A DNA stretch of 64,000 bases from Patagioenas fasciata. Its lineage: Eukaryota; Chordata; Aves; Columbiformes; Columbidae. Shown piece by piece: positions 28,894 to 41,000 of this stretch (within the stretch, counting starts at the first letter, position 1; each line of letters begins with the position of its first letter). Made by a program: the position numbers and the translations under genes. The stretch spans positions 5,108,001-5,172,000 of the forward strand of contig NC_092526.1 of assembly GCF_037038585.1 (NCBI RefSeq), in the 5' to 3' direction. Below the pieces are notes generated by a model. The model was not told the origin of the DNA. It saw only the letters and a list, made by a program, of their open reading frames with translations, and made no database searches.

Positions 28894-29046
28894 TCAATAA
28901 GAAGCAGATAGCGCAGTATTGTTTGCTGTTTGTTTTGAAGATGTAATTGCGGATCCCAGGATTTCAATAAATCTGTGCACATCACGGAAAGAATTGTAGA
29001 GAGGAACTGGGGCAACACGAAGAGCATTTGGTTCTCGCATGTCACA
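28894..29046 (-). CDS. KYNU: KYNU terminal coding exon (human residues 425-465)
   Basis: After a TTTGCAG acceptor this exon encodes 50 residues and a TGA stop at 28894-28896. It starts [20 protein letters not shown]. Arg in LRVAPVP matches human Arg434, which binds the substrate carboxylate. The last human residues are replaced by an unrelated tail ending [11 protein letters not shown]. The exon is therefore nine residues longer than in human, with Ser/Thr/Ala/Asn-rich content. The reading frame is certain up to the stop; whether the tail is shared by other birds cannot be judged here. Confidence 0.96.
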   Translation of the reverse strand, partial: CDMREPNALRVAPVPLYNSFRDVHRFIEILGSAITSSKQTANNTALSASY

Positions 29047-32000
29047 CTGCAAAACAGAAAAAGGAACGCTTAGTAAATTCAGGTCACTTCATATTTATCT
29101 GTCAGGCTATATTTTTAACTTAATGTCATCCTTGTCTTCAAGGAAGAATGACCAGACCAACAAGGAGACATATGTAAAAACTTTGAGAGCCCCAATAAAC
29201 TAATGTGAGGAGCATAGCAAGAAGAGTAGCATGTTGCCTAAAAAAGGATGCAAGCCTTGGGATGATCAGGACTCTAGCAATGCCACTGAGGGCCTCCAAA
29301 CCAGCTACACATCCCCATAATTTACCTCAGTGCCTCTAGCAACCTATAGTTGAAAAGACATATAGGCGACCAAAAAAACACACCACAAAACAGAATCATG
29401 GCAGTATGAAAGAGTCTCTTGTACTACAGGTACAGGTAACATCATAAGGTTTGCAGTACTTTTCTTCCTCCACCTTGTGAATTTGAACTTTTTGCTGAGT
29501 AGAATAATCTCTCATATTTGAAGCATATTACTGCATCGGGAAGACAAGCCAACAGTGTGAGGCCCCGTGCCCTCTTAAAAGTAGCAGTTCCTGGAATTCC
29601 CTGGCAGCACCAAAACAGCAGCATATTTAGCCTAGAAGGGTTGCCCTTTGGGGACACAAACCAGCAGCAGAAATAAAACTCGTCTATCATTTATACGGCA
29701 TTACGCTATCAGCCTCACCTCCCAGAACTTCTAAATCACCTAATGTACAGCCTTAATTTCAGCTTTTATTCTTTTTGAGACATATTCACTGGTAACCACG
29801 TCATTACATGGCACTGCCATTCAGTGCTTTTTGTGAGGGCTAAAACATATCTCTAAGGAAATGACAGCATTTAATTCCTCACAAAGAGCAAGGGTTTGGT
29901 CATTTGTAGGTCAAGAAAGGGACTGATGGAGGTTCAGGTTTCCTATTGTTCCTGTTCAGACCATCAGCTTAAAAACCCTAATGTCTCCCACCATAACGCA
30001 GCTCTAATCTCAGTGGGGACTCCTGGGTGCTACTCTCAGAACTACTGGAAATAAATCGATCAGAAAGACCAATATGCAGACTCACAATTAATTTATAAAA
30101 TAACCCTACTTATTTAGTTATTTGCACAAGACTGGAGATGCTATGTAGACAATTTTCACCATTCTCAGTCTTTTTTGGCCCTATACTTGAATAAATGCAG
30201 AATTATTACTTTGTTATGGTATAGGTTAGCTAAACAGTGCATAAGATGATGAAGTTTGATTCACTCACAGCTACTCCTCTCTTCTCCAGCTCTTCAAACA
30301 CAGATTTGATTGGAAGGGAAAAAGACAGCGTGAGTTGGCATCCTCTCTCCTCAACTCGAGATGGCGTGATTATTTTTACAAAGGGCTTCTCTGGATTTGT
30401 TTTATCCTCACTGAAGTAATGTTTTATCAGGTATTCCAAGTAACCAGTGAGCAGAACAGATTTCCTCCTCAATGCTTTCATTGTTGTTTGGCCAAAAACC
30501 TATAATGATTTTAAATCATTAGAAGGACAATGCATTACTATAGAAAATTAAAAGGAAGTAAAGAGAACTAAAAGGGTAGCGGATTACTCCACACATTATC
30601 AGTAGAATCAAGTAGTAATATCAGACAGACATTGAAAACACAGGTTAATGTTATTACTTCAGATAATGGAAGACATTTCTGTCTACTCTTAGGAAGTTTT
30701 ACACACATCCATGTCTGCATAAATGAACTTGTGCACAAAAACAGTTTGCTAAGAGAGCATTAATTTGCATATCTGAAAAAGGATCCATAAATACTCCATA
30801 TAGGCAACAGGGCTACATGAAACTCAAAATCCCATACATTTTTTTTCCTGGTATGTATATCACGTAAGAAAAAACAAAGGTCAAGACTGAAACATCATGC
30901 CCGATCTACAAATTCCTGTATTTGAAAACACAGAATTTATACTAGCATATTGACTTTACTGCTTCAAGTCCTGTACAGGCTCTGTCCCTGCATGAAGAAA
31001 ACATATTCCCTTGATTCTGATTTAATAGATCTATGCTCTTACACAGCTACCAGGATTAATAAGCTGCAGAAACTCAAAACACGAGATGTGCAGAAGTGAT
31101 TGTTTAAAAATGGCAGTGCTACTTTGCTGCACAAACAAGAACAAATAACATGGCAGAATAGTTTGGGAGCAGGGAGACACAACAGCTTCTGCTTGTGCTC
31201 CGGAAAGGCTCAGTTACAAGGAATCACGGAAAATGTGACCCTAGAAACAACTTACCCCTGCCTTCCTCAAACCCTCCCTTTTCTTCTTCTCATGTAAGTA
31301 GCTCCAGGGAAAAATGACAAGATATAGACATGCAAGTACCCAATATAGTCACTTCAAATCACATTCTGGCACATAAATGCAATATTGCTGCTCATGGACG
31401 ATTATGCCTTCACCGACTGCAACTGCAAAATCAGAGGCAAGGTGGAGGTTCTGTATGAAAACCCATGATCTTTGCTCTCTAGAAATCACTGCTCCACACT
31501 GAAGGAATAACACCTCTATGATACTTATAACCTGGAAGAGTGTATAAAGAAGAAACAGAAATCCTACTCAAAATACAACAGTCTGGTTTCCAGCAGCACC
31601 TGGAAATCACTAATTTGTAGAATATCCCAAGTATTGCTCCGTGATGATATCACAACCACGAGATGCTGCACAAACCCGAAAGCCTCTACGTTGTTTTTTT
31701 CCTATGAAACAAAACACGGCTGCTGTAAGCACACCTTGCACAGAGACAGCGCAGTCACAGAAATGGATGTGACAGGGGCCACAGCTACCAGCACTCAGTA
31801 CTTGCACAGGTCAACAAAAATCTGGAGGGGCTTCCCTCACCACACAAGCGGGCAGAGCATGCACACGACTATTTAGAACATGACTGGAGGTGAAATGGAG
31901 ACCCACCTCCTGTTCCTCTGGGCTTTGCGGTAGCGTGAGGGATGGATCTCCTCAGGCTGCATGCAAAAATCTGTCTGCTCAGGCTTTACGCAAGGAATAT

Positions 32001-35000
32001 TTGGCCTCCTGGGTGAAATTTTTGGAAAAGATCTTTTAAATGTGGCTATAGAGCGCTCTCCTTTTTTCCATAAAAGGGAGCAGCTACTGCCCTAACAGCC
32101 ACTTTAAGCATTATTGAGGAATAACGTGCATTAACACTTGCAGTTTTCATTGTTTCCATTGGAAACACTGCCTTCTGCTTAATGTGTCCCAGTGAAGGTG
32201 GCATGCAATTTCACTAGCCATCTCTTGCCAGACATGAAAACTATTCCGTTTCCCACTGTATTAGAGCAATTAGCACTGGGAAATCCTGGCTGTGCCAAAA
32301 GGTAATGCAGGCGCAGAAAGGGGAGGCGATGGAAACTGCTCAGCCCTCATTGTTCGAGGCTCCCTGCAGCGGACTAAATGACATCAACCCACACAAACCG
32401 AAGCACTGACAATCTGGGTCATAGCAGAATAGCTTTCAGTTTATCTCGAAGGTCACATAAAGTTTAAAAAAATATATTGGATGTTTAAGGGCTAACAAAA
32501 TAAATTGTCAGGCGGAACAAGAAGCATCGCTGTGCCCTTTGCAGTCCTCCAGTGTTACATGTAAGCTGGAGAGAGCACAAATGGCAATTTTCTGACTTTG
32601 TTTGCTTAACATACTGTTTTCTCAGTAAATAAAGAGGGACTTAGTGTATGGACATCGCTCTTTGTTCCGGCATCAGCTTTGCCATTACACTAACATTAAC
32701 AGAATACTAGCAGAAATATATTTTTCCCATTTATGCTAATGGCAAAACCTTGCTAACCACGACTGGCTCGAAAATCAGCTTAGGAAAAGAAAGTAATATA
32801 GTAGCACATGTAGCACAAAGTAGGGAAATGTAAAATGACCCTTTTCAGCTGCAAAGGCCTAGAGTCTTGCGTTTGAGGAATGAACCATCTGCAAGAGAAA
32901 TGGAGCTGAGTCTTTATATGAAAAGCAGTGTGATAAAAGGTGTTTGGAGAACAGCTGCACTCCTTCAGACAGGGTTGAACTCCTTCAGACAACACTGAAC
33001 TGTGCTCTCCAAGGCTGACCAGAGGTCTTTCAGCACATGGGTCACACCTTCCTAGCCAGGAAGGGATGAGCTGTGTGTGGCAGGATGGCCCTTTCCACAG
33101 CAGTTCCTATAGAGATGGGGCTCTGCTCCTTTGCCCACCAGAAAACTGATGAAGAGATGAAACAAAACCCATTCCAGAGCCATACCACACTCACAAATTC
33201 CCTTATAAGAAAGGGACAAATACAACATTAGCAGTCAGGCTTGGAGGTGCAAACCTCATGGATATCGAGTCCAACGGCAAAGTTTGTGAGAATGGTGAAG
33301 GGAGGAGTGTATTTATTAAAAGCTTTGGTCTCTCAGGGCTGTAAGATTATTTTAGTTTTCATTCTTCCTCCCCTCCTTCACTTTTTAACTATTCCGTAAT
33401 TTTTTTTAAGGGAGACAGCAATAATACACATAACATTCATTTAACATTTTTATACTCTTAAATTCAGGCTCAAAGTAAAGCAATTACTTACCTCTAAACC
33501 AGCTTGCAGAGCACAGACCAGTAAAATTGGAGGATTTGATAACCGAAATCCATTAATTCCTTTACTTAGTTGTAATTCTGGAAAATGAATGTTATATTAG
33601 TGTTTTTGATTTCTTCCTTTTAATGGATCAGACCTTATCTTGAAGTCCATCCTCACGCAATAAAATATTTCACTAATGTGGCCTGTAGGAATCAGTCATT
33701 AAAAAGCAATAGTAATCTACTCACAGCTAATACTTTTAACTTCGAGAGAAGCCCAATTTTATCCGGCAGAAGACCTCATTAGCAGCTTCATGGGAACTAG
33801 AGAACTGCAATTAATTTGTTTAAATGGCGTGTGTTAAAACCACCTTTACACTTGAATCCCTTTTAACACTGGCACAAACCAGAAGAAATTCCAAGTCAGC
33901 AGAGGAACCGTCGTGCGGAGCCGCGACGCTGCCATGAGCAGGGAATCATGTTCCTTAACTTTATTAAACTGACGAGACACGTGGGAGGCTGCATATGCAG
34001 CTAAGTGTAGCTTCAGGCCACGCAGAGAAGTTGCATAGACTTTAGGCTGTGAAATTTCGCAAAAATCTATCTAATAAATCTATAAAGCCTCGCTGTACGT
34101 TCTGTGTCACCATTTATATTTCATGCTCCAGCACCAGAACAAGAGGATGCTGTGGAGGAAAATGCTTTTCACGCACAGACTGGCTAATTTCGTAATGATT
34201 GTTGCCCAACTTCTCCCTTATCAACTGCTCATGGAAATGAATAAACCACGCTTTTCTTCTCCTAGCAGTATTTCAAGGCAATTTGTGTCTGCTTCTGGTT
34301 TGCCATAGTGCCATTCTTACATTTGATCGGAAAACAAAGAGCAGACCGAGGTTATTAGCGAGGCATCCTCCAGCCAAAGTCACATCGGTAGGGCTGCCAC
34401 AGAGAATTAAAAATATATTAAAAACAAAACAAAAAGCTTCTTTCACCTCCTGATCCCTCAAAATACTCTCTCTGCCATACTTTAAAATGGAGCTGAACAG
34501 TTTAGCTGTCAGCTTTGGGAATGAGACCTCATTTAATATTGGGACAACGAATATTTAGTTATTTCAGAGCAGATTTGGTTTTGTCTTATAACCCGTCCTT
34601 CACTAGTACAAGGGATTTGGAAAGGCTGAAACATTAGTGGTATTTCACGACTTATGTCAGGTTGCTGTACCTTCATTTATATAATTTTTCATTAATTCCA
34701 AGGAAACTAATCCTAAAGTAAGATTTCACCCAAATGAATGATAACAGATCCTCAGAGACTTATGAGCTTAATTCACTGAGATACTTTGAAAGTTTCATCC
34801 ATATTCTACATCGGCACTTTGAAGGTATTTCAGCAAAGCAGAGTCAGACTCATATACCCAGAGACCGAATTTATTCACGCATTTATTTTGTTAACTCTAC
34901 TACCTTATATATTTGGGCTGAGTTTAGCTTAATACCTTTAACATAAGTAAGGAAATGCAAAGTTCTATCTTTTGTACTCAAACTACTGTAAAAGTGAAAG

Positions 35001-38000
35001 TGGTTATATATAAATACATCAAATAGGGTAACATTGAAAGTGTAAAAGTACGTACTGTTTTCCATGAGGAATCGTGTTTTGAATTCATGACCCCACCAGC
35101 CAATTAGCCTAAGATTTTGTAAAGAAAGTAAATTAACAGTAATCTTGGAATAATATCTTTTAATTTAGATTTGAGAGCTAAGAAATATATAAGATTAAGA
35201 AGTATATACATTTCTAATAACACTGTATTTCTTATAACGACATAAAAATGCAATAAATTCTATAAATAGCTAGCACTAAAAACTTATTATTAGAGAATTT
35301 CTTTTTAACTACTAATGATAAAATGTACCACATTTTTCCATCAACTAATGATTTCTAACAATACCTATACTGTCTGAATTCATTTCATAAAACGAAAAAT
35401 AGAATAGAAATATTTCCTGTTTTTCTCCAAGGCATTAAATTCTACCCCCCCTAAACTTAGTTTAATGAATGTTGAAAGCTAAAAGATGTTATAAAATCTG
35501 ACTTGGTTCCACCAAGCAAAGGAGTGGTGAAGGAAGGATTGCCTTTTCCTTACTGTGAGACAGCAATGTGAATATGGAGTAACTTTTCTTCTCCTGAATT
35601 GAGATTATTAAAATAAACTTCCTTTAAAAATAAAAACTAACCAGTTTAATGCAAAAATCCAGCTCTTTTAGATCTAAACTTATCTAAGGCTTTAAATTAA
35701 GATTATATTATTAACATTTTCATATTTGCTGAAAAAAATATGGTCAAAGACATAGCTATAAAGAGTTTTCCACAGGAGCTGGATGCACTGGGTCACCTAT
35801 CGCCCAAAGCACTGCAAATAATGTCAATATTAAGAAATCAAGGACTCTCTCCCCATCTCCTTTGGGTTCTGTGCTTCTTAACTCAGTACATGGTAGTATC
35901 AGTGACTGACAACATCAGTACTACTTTAAATTTCACCTGTATCAATGCTATTACGATAGAATCATAGAATCATTTTGGTTGGAAGAGAACATTAAGATCA
36001 AGTCCAACCATAACCTAAATCTGGCACTAAACCATGTTCCTAAGAGCCTCATCTATACATCTTCTAGTAGGAACTCACCACCTTAGAAGGTCAAGAAGGA
36101 GCCTGTGGTTTCCAGGACTAGACATATTGAACACCATTTCTGCCAAGGCTTTGCTCAGCTTTCTCTATGCCAGGTAGCAGAGTTGTTAGGAGCGAATCCT
36201 AGCAAATATTTCAAGTTTGTAATAGCGAAAAAAAAAAACTATAAGTAAACCTCATAGTGAACCAGCCTTCCTGGAAGTAAACAAGGAAAAAGAAAGGCAT
36301 TGCCCCTCTCTAAAGCAGGAGCACTACTTTGCAGTACACTTAAAATAGCTTAGCTCTGCAGAATTAAGACCATATTTGAGTTAAAGTCTTGTTATATTGA
36401 TACTATTACACCATGGTGTAAAATACAGTACTTCATATTCTTGTATAACAACATTGGTTTTATGTTTACTTCTGTGAAAGGCTCTGAGCTGCATCCAAAT
36501 AGAGTGTATACGGAAAAAGCATGTTTTTTTCTTTATTGCCGCATGATGTTTTTATTATTCTAAGACCTATGAAAATCAATAGTGCAATATATATGCATTT
36601 CAAATGAGATATTACATTGCTAAAATGAATATACCTCAAAGTATAATGCATCTTCTGGCCAAGTGACTCAGTTACTGATGCTTTGAACCATAAAAAAAAA
36701 TTCCAGCTATTTAATATCCACTATATAATATATATAGAATGTTTTACTATAAACCCTGAATATTGTATGTTACTACTACAAAATACTAATATCAGTGGCG
36801 CACACAATCCATTAATTCCAAAAGTTTTAAATAGAAAAAGATTCCACAGGAAACATAACATTTGTATGATTATAGCAAGGAAAAAATACTATGTTTTATT
36901 TAGACCACAACTTAAAGGCAAAATAAACAACAACCAGAATATTACCCAGAAAGAGCCTGATGAAAGTTGCTCTGGTTGTATTTTGGATACTCAAAACTTG
37001 CTAATTCTGAAGCTGGCTGAAAACCAGGCCTCTGCTGCTGCGCCATGTTTGCAACTTGGAAACTGAAATTTCGGAACTTTTCCAAAATGACAGAATGGTG
37101 GATTTTTTTTTTTAAAGACACTTTCAGCTATCTTTCCCTTTCCTACTATAATTTTGACAATTTGCTTTTTCCTTTTTTTATTTTTTGGCTGTTCTAGAAC
37201 TTCAGAGGTGTCACTACAGGATGTGCACTTTGAGGCAGCTCTGGTCTTACACTCTCATTGATCTAATGGTCCATATGGATGTCATATTATTTGACATTTA
37301 AGTTGACAGGCTTCAAAGTGTGGAAATTCAAAAAAAAAAAAAAAACAATCTTTACAAATTAGCAATTTGCTGTTTACAATTTTCTGTGAAAATTTTGAAG
37401 TGAGGGTTGCCACTGCTGTGCCAAATTTCAACCTGTTATGATGGGAAATAGCTACGGTGTTAAACCTCAAACATAAGGCTTTATAAATGCTCACTAAAAA
37501 TAATAGGCAATAAAATTGCACATTAAGATATCACAGTAAAATTTCTTATTAAAGAGTTGTTACTCTGCATGCAAAATGAGTATTTTGAAATGCAGTCACC
37601 ATTTTGACTGTTCCTGCTTCAAAAACTAAGGCACCAAGATCTAAATTGATTTTGAATTCCAAACCATAATCTTTGCAAAATGCAGAACAGGGAAGGCTCT
37701 GGAAAGCCTTATATGATGTGCTTGTGTTTAAAAGCACCTCAAACTTGTTAGTAACTGGACCCTGGATTTACATCCTTCTCAGTGCAAACAAAACCCATTT
37801 TGTGAAGCGTGTTAAAAAAAATCTGTCTTGGGAGAAAAGGGTCTAATTTCTCAAGTCCCACCGTAAATCTCTAAGAAGAATGTTTTACTGGTTGCTGTCC
37901 TTTACACAGCAATGTATCCAACCTGAGCACTCCCCTCGTTTCCACACAGCACTAATCGAGCTGGTTACCCTAGGGATGGCCAGCTCGCAATGTGTGCCCA

Positions 38001-41000
38001 GATGGCATCATAGAATCATTTTGGTTGGAAGAGACTCTCTTGATTATCAAGTCCAACTGTTAACCCAACACTAGCACTAGACCATGTCCCTAAGAACTTC
38101 ATCTCCATGTGTGTTAAACCCCTCCAGGGATGGTGACTCCACCACTGCCCTGGGCAGCCTGTTCCAAAGCCCAGCAGCCCTTTCCAGGAAGAAATTGTTC
38201 CCAAGATCCAATCTGAACCTTCCCTGGTGCAACTTGAGGCCATTTCTTCTCATTCTATCACTTATTTCTTGGGAGAAGACACCAACCCCCTCCATGTTCC
38301 AACCTCCTTTCAGGCAGTTGCAGAGACTGATAAGGTCTCCCCTCAGCTCCCGTTCTCCAGGCTGAACCCCCCAGTTCCCTCAGCCGTTCCCATCACACTT
38401 GTGCTCCAGCCCCTTCACCAGCTCCATTCCCTCCTCTGAACTCACTCCAGCACCTCAAGGTCTTTCTTGTCATGAGGGGCCCAAAACTGACCCCAGGATT
38501 CAAGGTGTTGCCGGTCCCAGGGACCAGCAGCCTCCCAGGGCTGCTCAGCAGAGATGTTCTTGGACCATCTCTATAGCCAACATCTCCCCATCCAGCAGCA
38601 AAAACAAACACAAAACTCATTGCCATGATGCCAAAAAGGGAAAGTAAATTAGTGCCAAATCAGCTATGTTTTTTTTAATGTGAGATGTGCACGTTCTTAC
38701 AAACCCACTTCTTATAGAATTTTTAAAATAGATAATGCATTGTTCTACTTCATACATCAAATAAAACACGTGTCCTCGTGGTTTGATAACACCAAGACTT
38801 TCCCAGGGAATTCTGCAACTTTACAGTCTATGCATAGACGTAATTTTTAAACATGTCCCGCAAAATTTAAAGCAAATTGTTACCAGCTCAGTTTCATGAA
38901 AAAAGTAGGCATATAATCAAATATTCCTGAAAAGTTTCCAAATTCCTTATTTTTACACCAAAATGTTCTCTTATTTTCTAAATCAATACACAAAGATTCA
39001 CTGGGTTGGGAAGTGGTTTCGTAAAGACAGTCTCCTCTCATTTAGTCATACTCTCTTTAAGTGCATTTACACCAGGGAACAATCCCTTCAATAAGTATTT
39101 TTACTTAGCTCATTTTCCACCTTCATATCTGCCTGCACGAGACTGAAGCACCCATTGTTCATAACCTGAGTCATCTCGTTTGTAGTTACATTAACAATGC
39201 AAGAGTGTGGGATATAATGATCATGATGTATGTGCAGTGTAAACATCAAAGAAGATTCAGTAAAAGAACAGAGGAAAAAATAAAATAGAAAAAATATAAA
39301 TCCTTTGACCTTTGCTTCGAAGTTACAGATGATCATGCTACTCGTTTATAATTTGCAGCCTGAAGCAACATGAGTCTCATTTCCCTTTTTGGCAAGAAAA
39401 TAAAAATTAAAAATAAAAAATAACTCTTGAACAGTGACACAGAAAACGGGGAAATACTATTAATGTGGCCCAACTTTTACAATCCAAGGCAATGCCCTGG
39501 AAATATCCTGTCATCATATTGTGTGAGAAATCATTTTACGTCTGTGAGAAAGCGTGCTGAAAAGCTACAAGAAGAATGCAGTATGAAATCGGTAATATTT
39601 TCTATTACACTTGCCAGCTTCACTGGGCATGGAGCGGTTTGTCTTCTCTCGGTTATCAGGTCACAATGCTATCTAGAAATTCCATATTAATTGCTTAGAT
39701 TATACCTATGTTAGGAGCATACACCAGCAACGTATGCTATGTTTACAAAACCATAGATAAAGCTAAATCATAAACAGGCAGTTTTGGGTCAGACTGTGCC
39801 TGCAAAGCAGCTGATATAGCTGCTGGGTGGCAGCTAAGATCTTAATTCACTCTTCACTTTATTTTTGCAAAAACTCCCAGATGTTGGCAAGGATTTGTTT
39901 GAGTTTTCATGCTATTGTTCTACCTATGAGGAAGAATCAGCTCTGAGGAATTAATGAGACTTCTCCCTGCTCCCAAAGTTTATTACACAGAACTGAGACA
40001 GATATCACACCATTTCTGCAAAGGCAGCCTGGCACAGGAAAAGGAATGAAAGCGCCAACAATAATCATTAGGTTCAGTTTCTTGCAGTTGCATACCTCCA
40101 TGGCATGACTGGTTGCTTGAAGAACACGTCCATAGCACATCCATTCCCTGTGTTTATGTCTCACAAGAACTTTAAGACCTTCAACAGCCAACCAAAAAGC
40201 ACAATACGATGTGACACAAGCCTAGAGATCAGAGTTCAACTGTGTCTGTAATATCACTCCATTAGCATGAAATGTGTTAAATGGACACACAAAGTTTTAG
40301 GAATTAGACTGCAAAAGAATACAGAAAGCCTGGAGGTTAGAGCCAGCCTGAAATTAGGGACAAACTACACCTGACCTTAGTGACGGTGATTTGATCATGT
40401 TTGATCATCATCCTGCTGCCTAGGAGAGCGTGGTGGTACCACATCACTGGTGCCACATCCAGAGTCCAGCTCCGCTCAGTTTTCAGGTTTCAAAGGGCAA
40501 CTTAAAAAGATAATGACACAGCCAGGTCCCAAAGACCAAAACTATTCCTTAACATACCTTACATCCATCTCTGAATCTCCAGCTCAACTGAGAGTTCAGT
40601 TCCAAACCTGGAAATACACTTCTCAAGTGCCCTGAGCTCTACAAAGCACAACAGAGATAGAAACAGTGGCCAGGACTCAGGTCCTGAACAAGAATATCTC
40701 CGAATGCTGCACTCAAAGGTCATTCACAGAAATCAAACTCATGTGAACAGTTGTATCACCCCCTCAAAGCCACCTTATCCTGACCCACACTTGCTAACAG
40801 CTCCCCACAAACTGAGCAAGGGCTGCACAGCTGGGGCACAGTCTTTGCATTCTACTCCGCATTAATTTTATTGCAGTTTTCTAATCGCAATTTTTTTGTA
40901 TGTTTTAATTTCATTTTTATTGCAAGCACATAAGCTGCTTTGGATTCCAAAATTCAGAATAAATATTAAAAATTGCAACATCCTCCACAGCAAGGAAACA

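Noticed and set aside
37880..38647. Many overlapping 60-90-codon ORFs.
   Set aside because: They fall within or beside the CR1 fragment at 38006-38515 and reflect repeat sequence, not a host gene.
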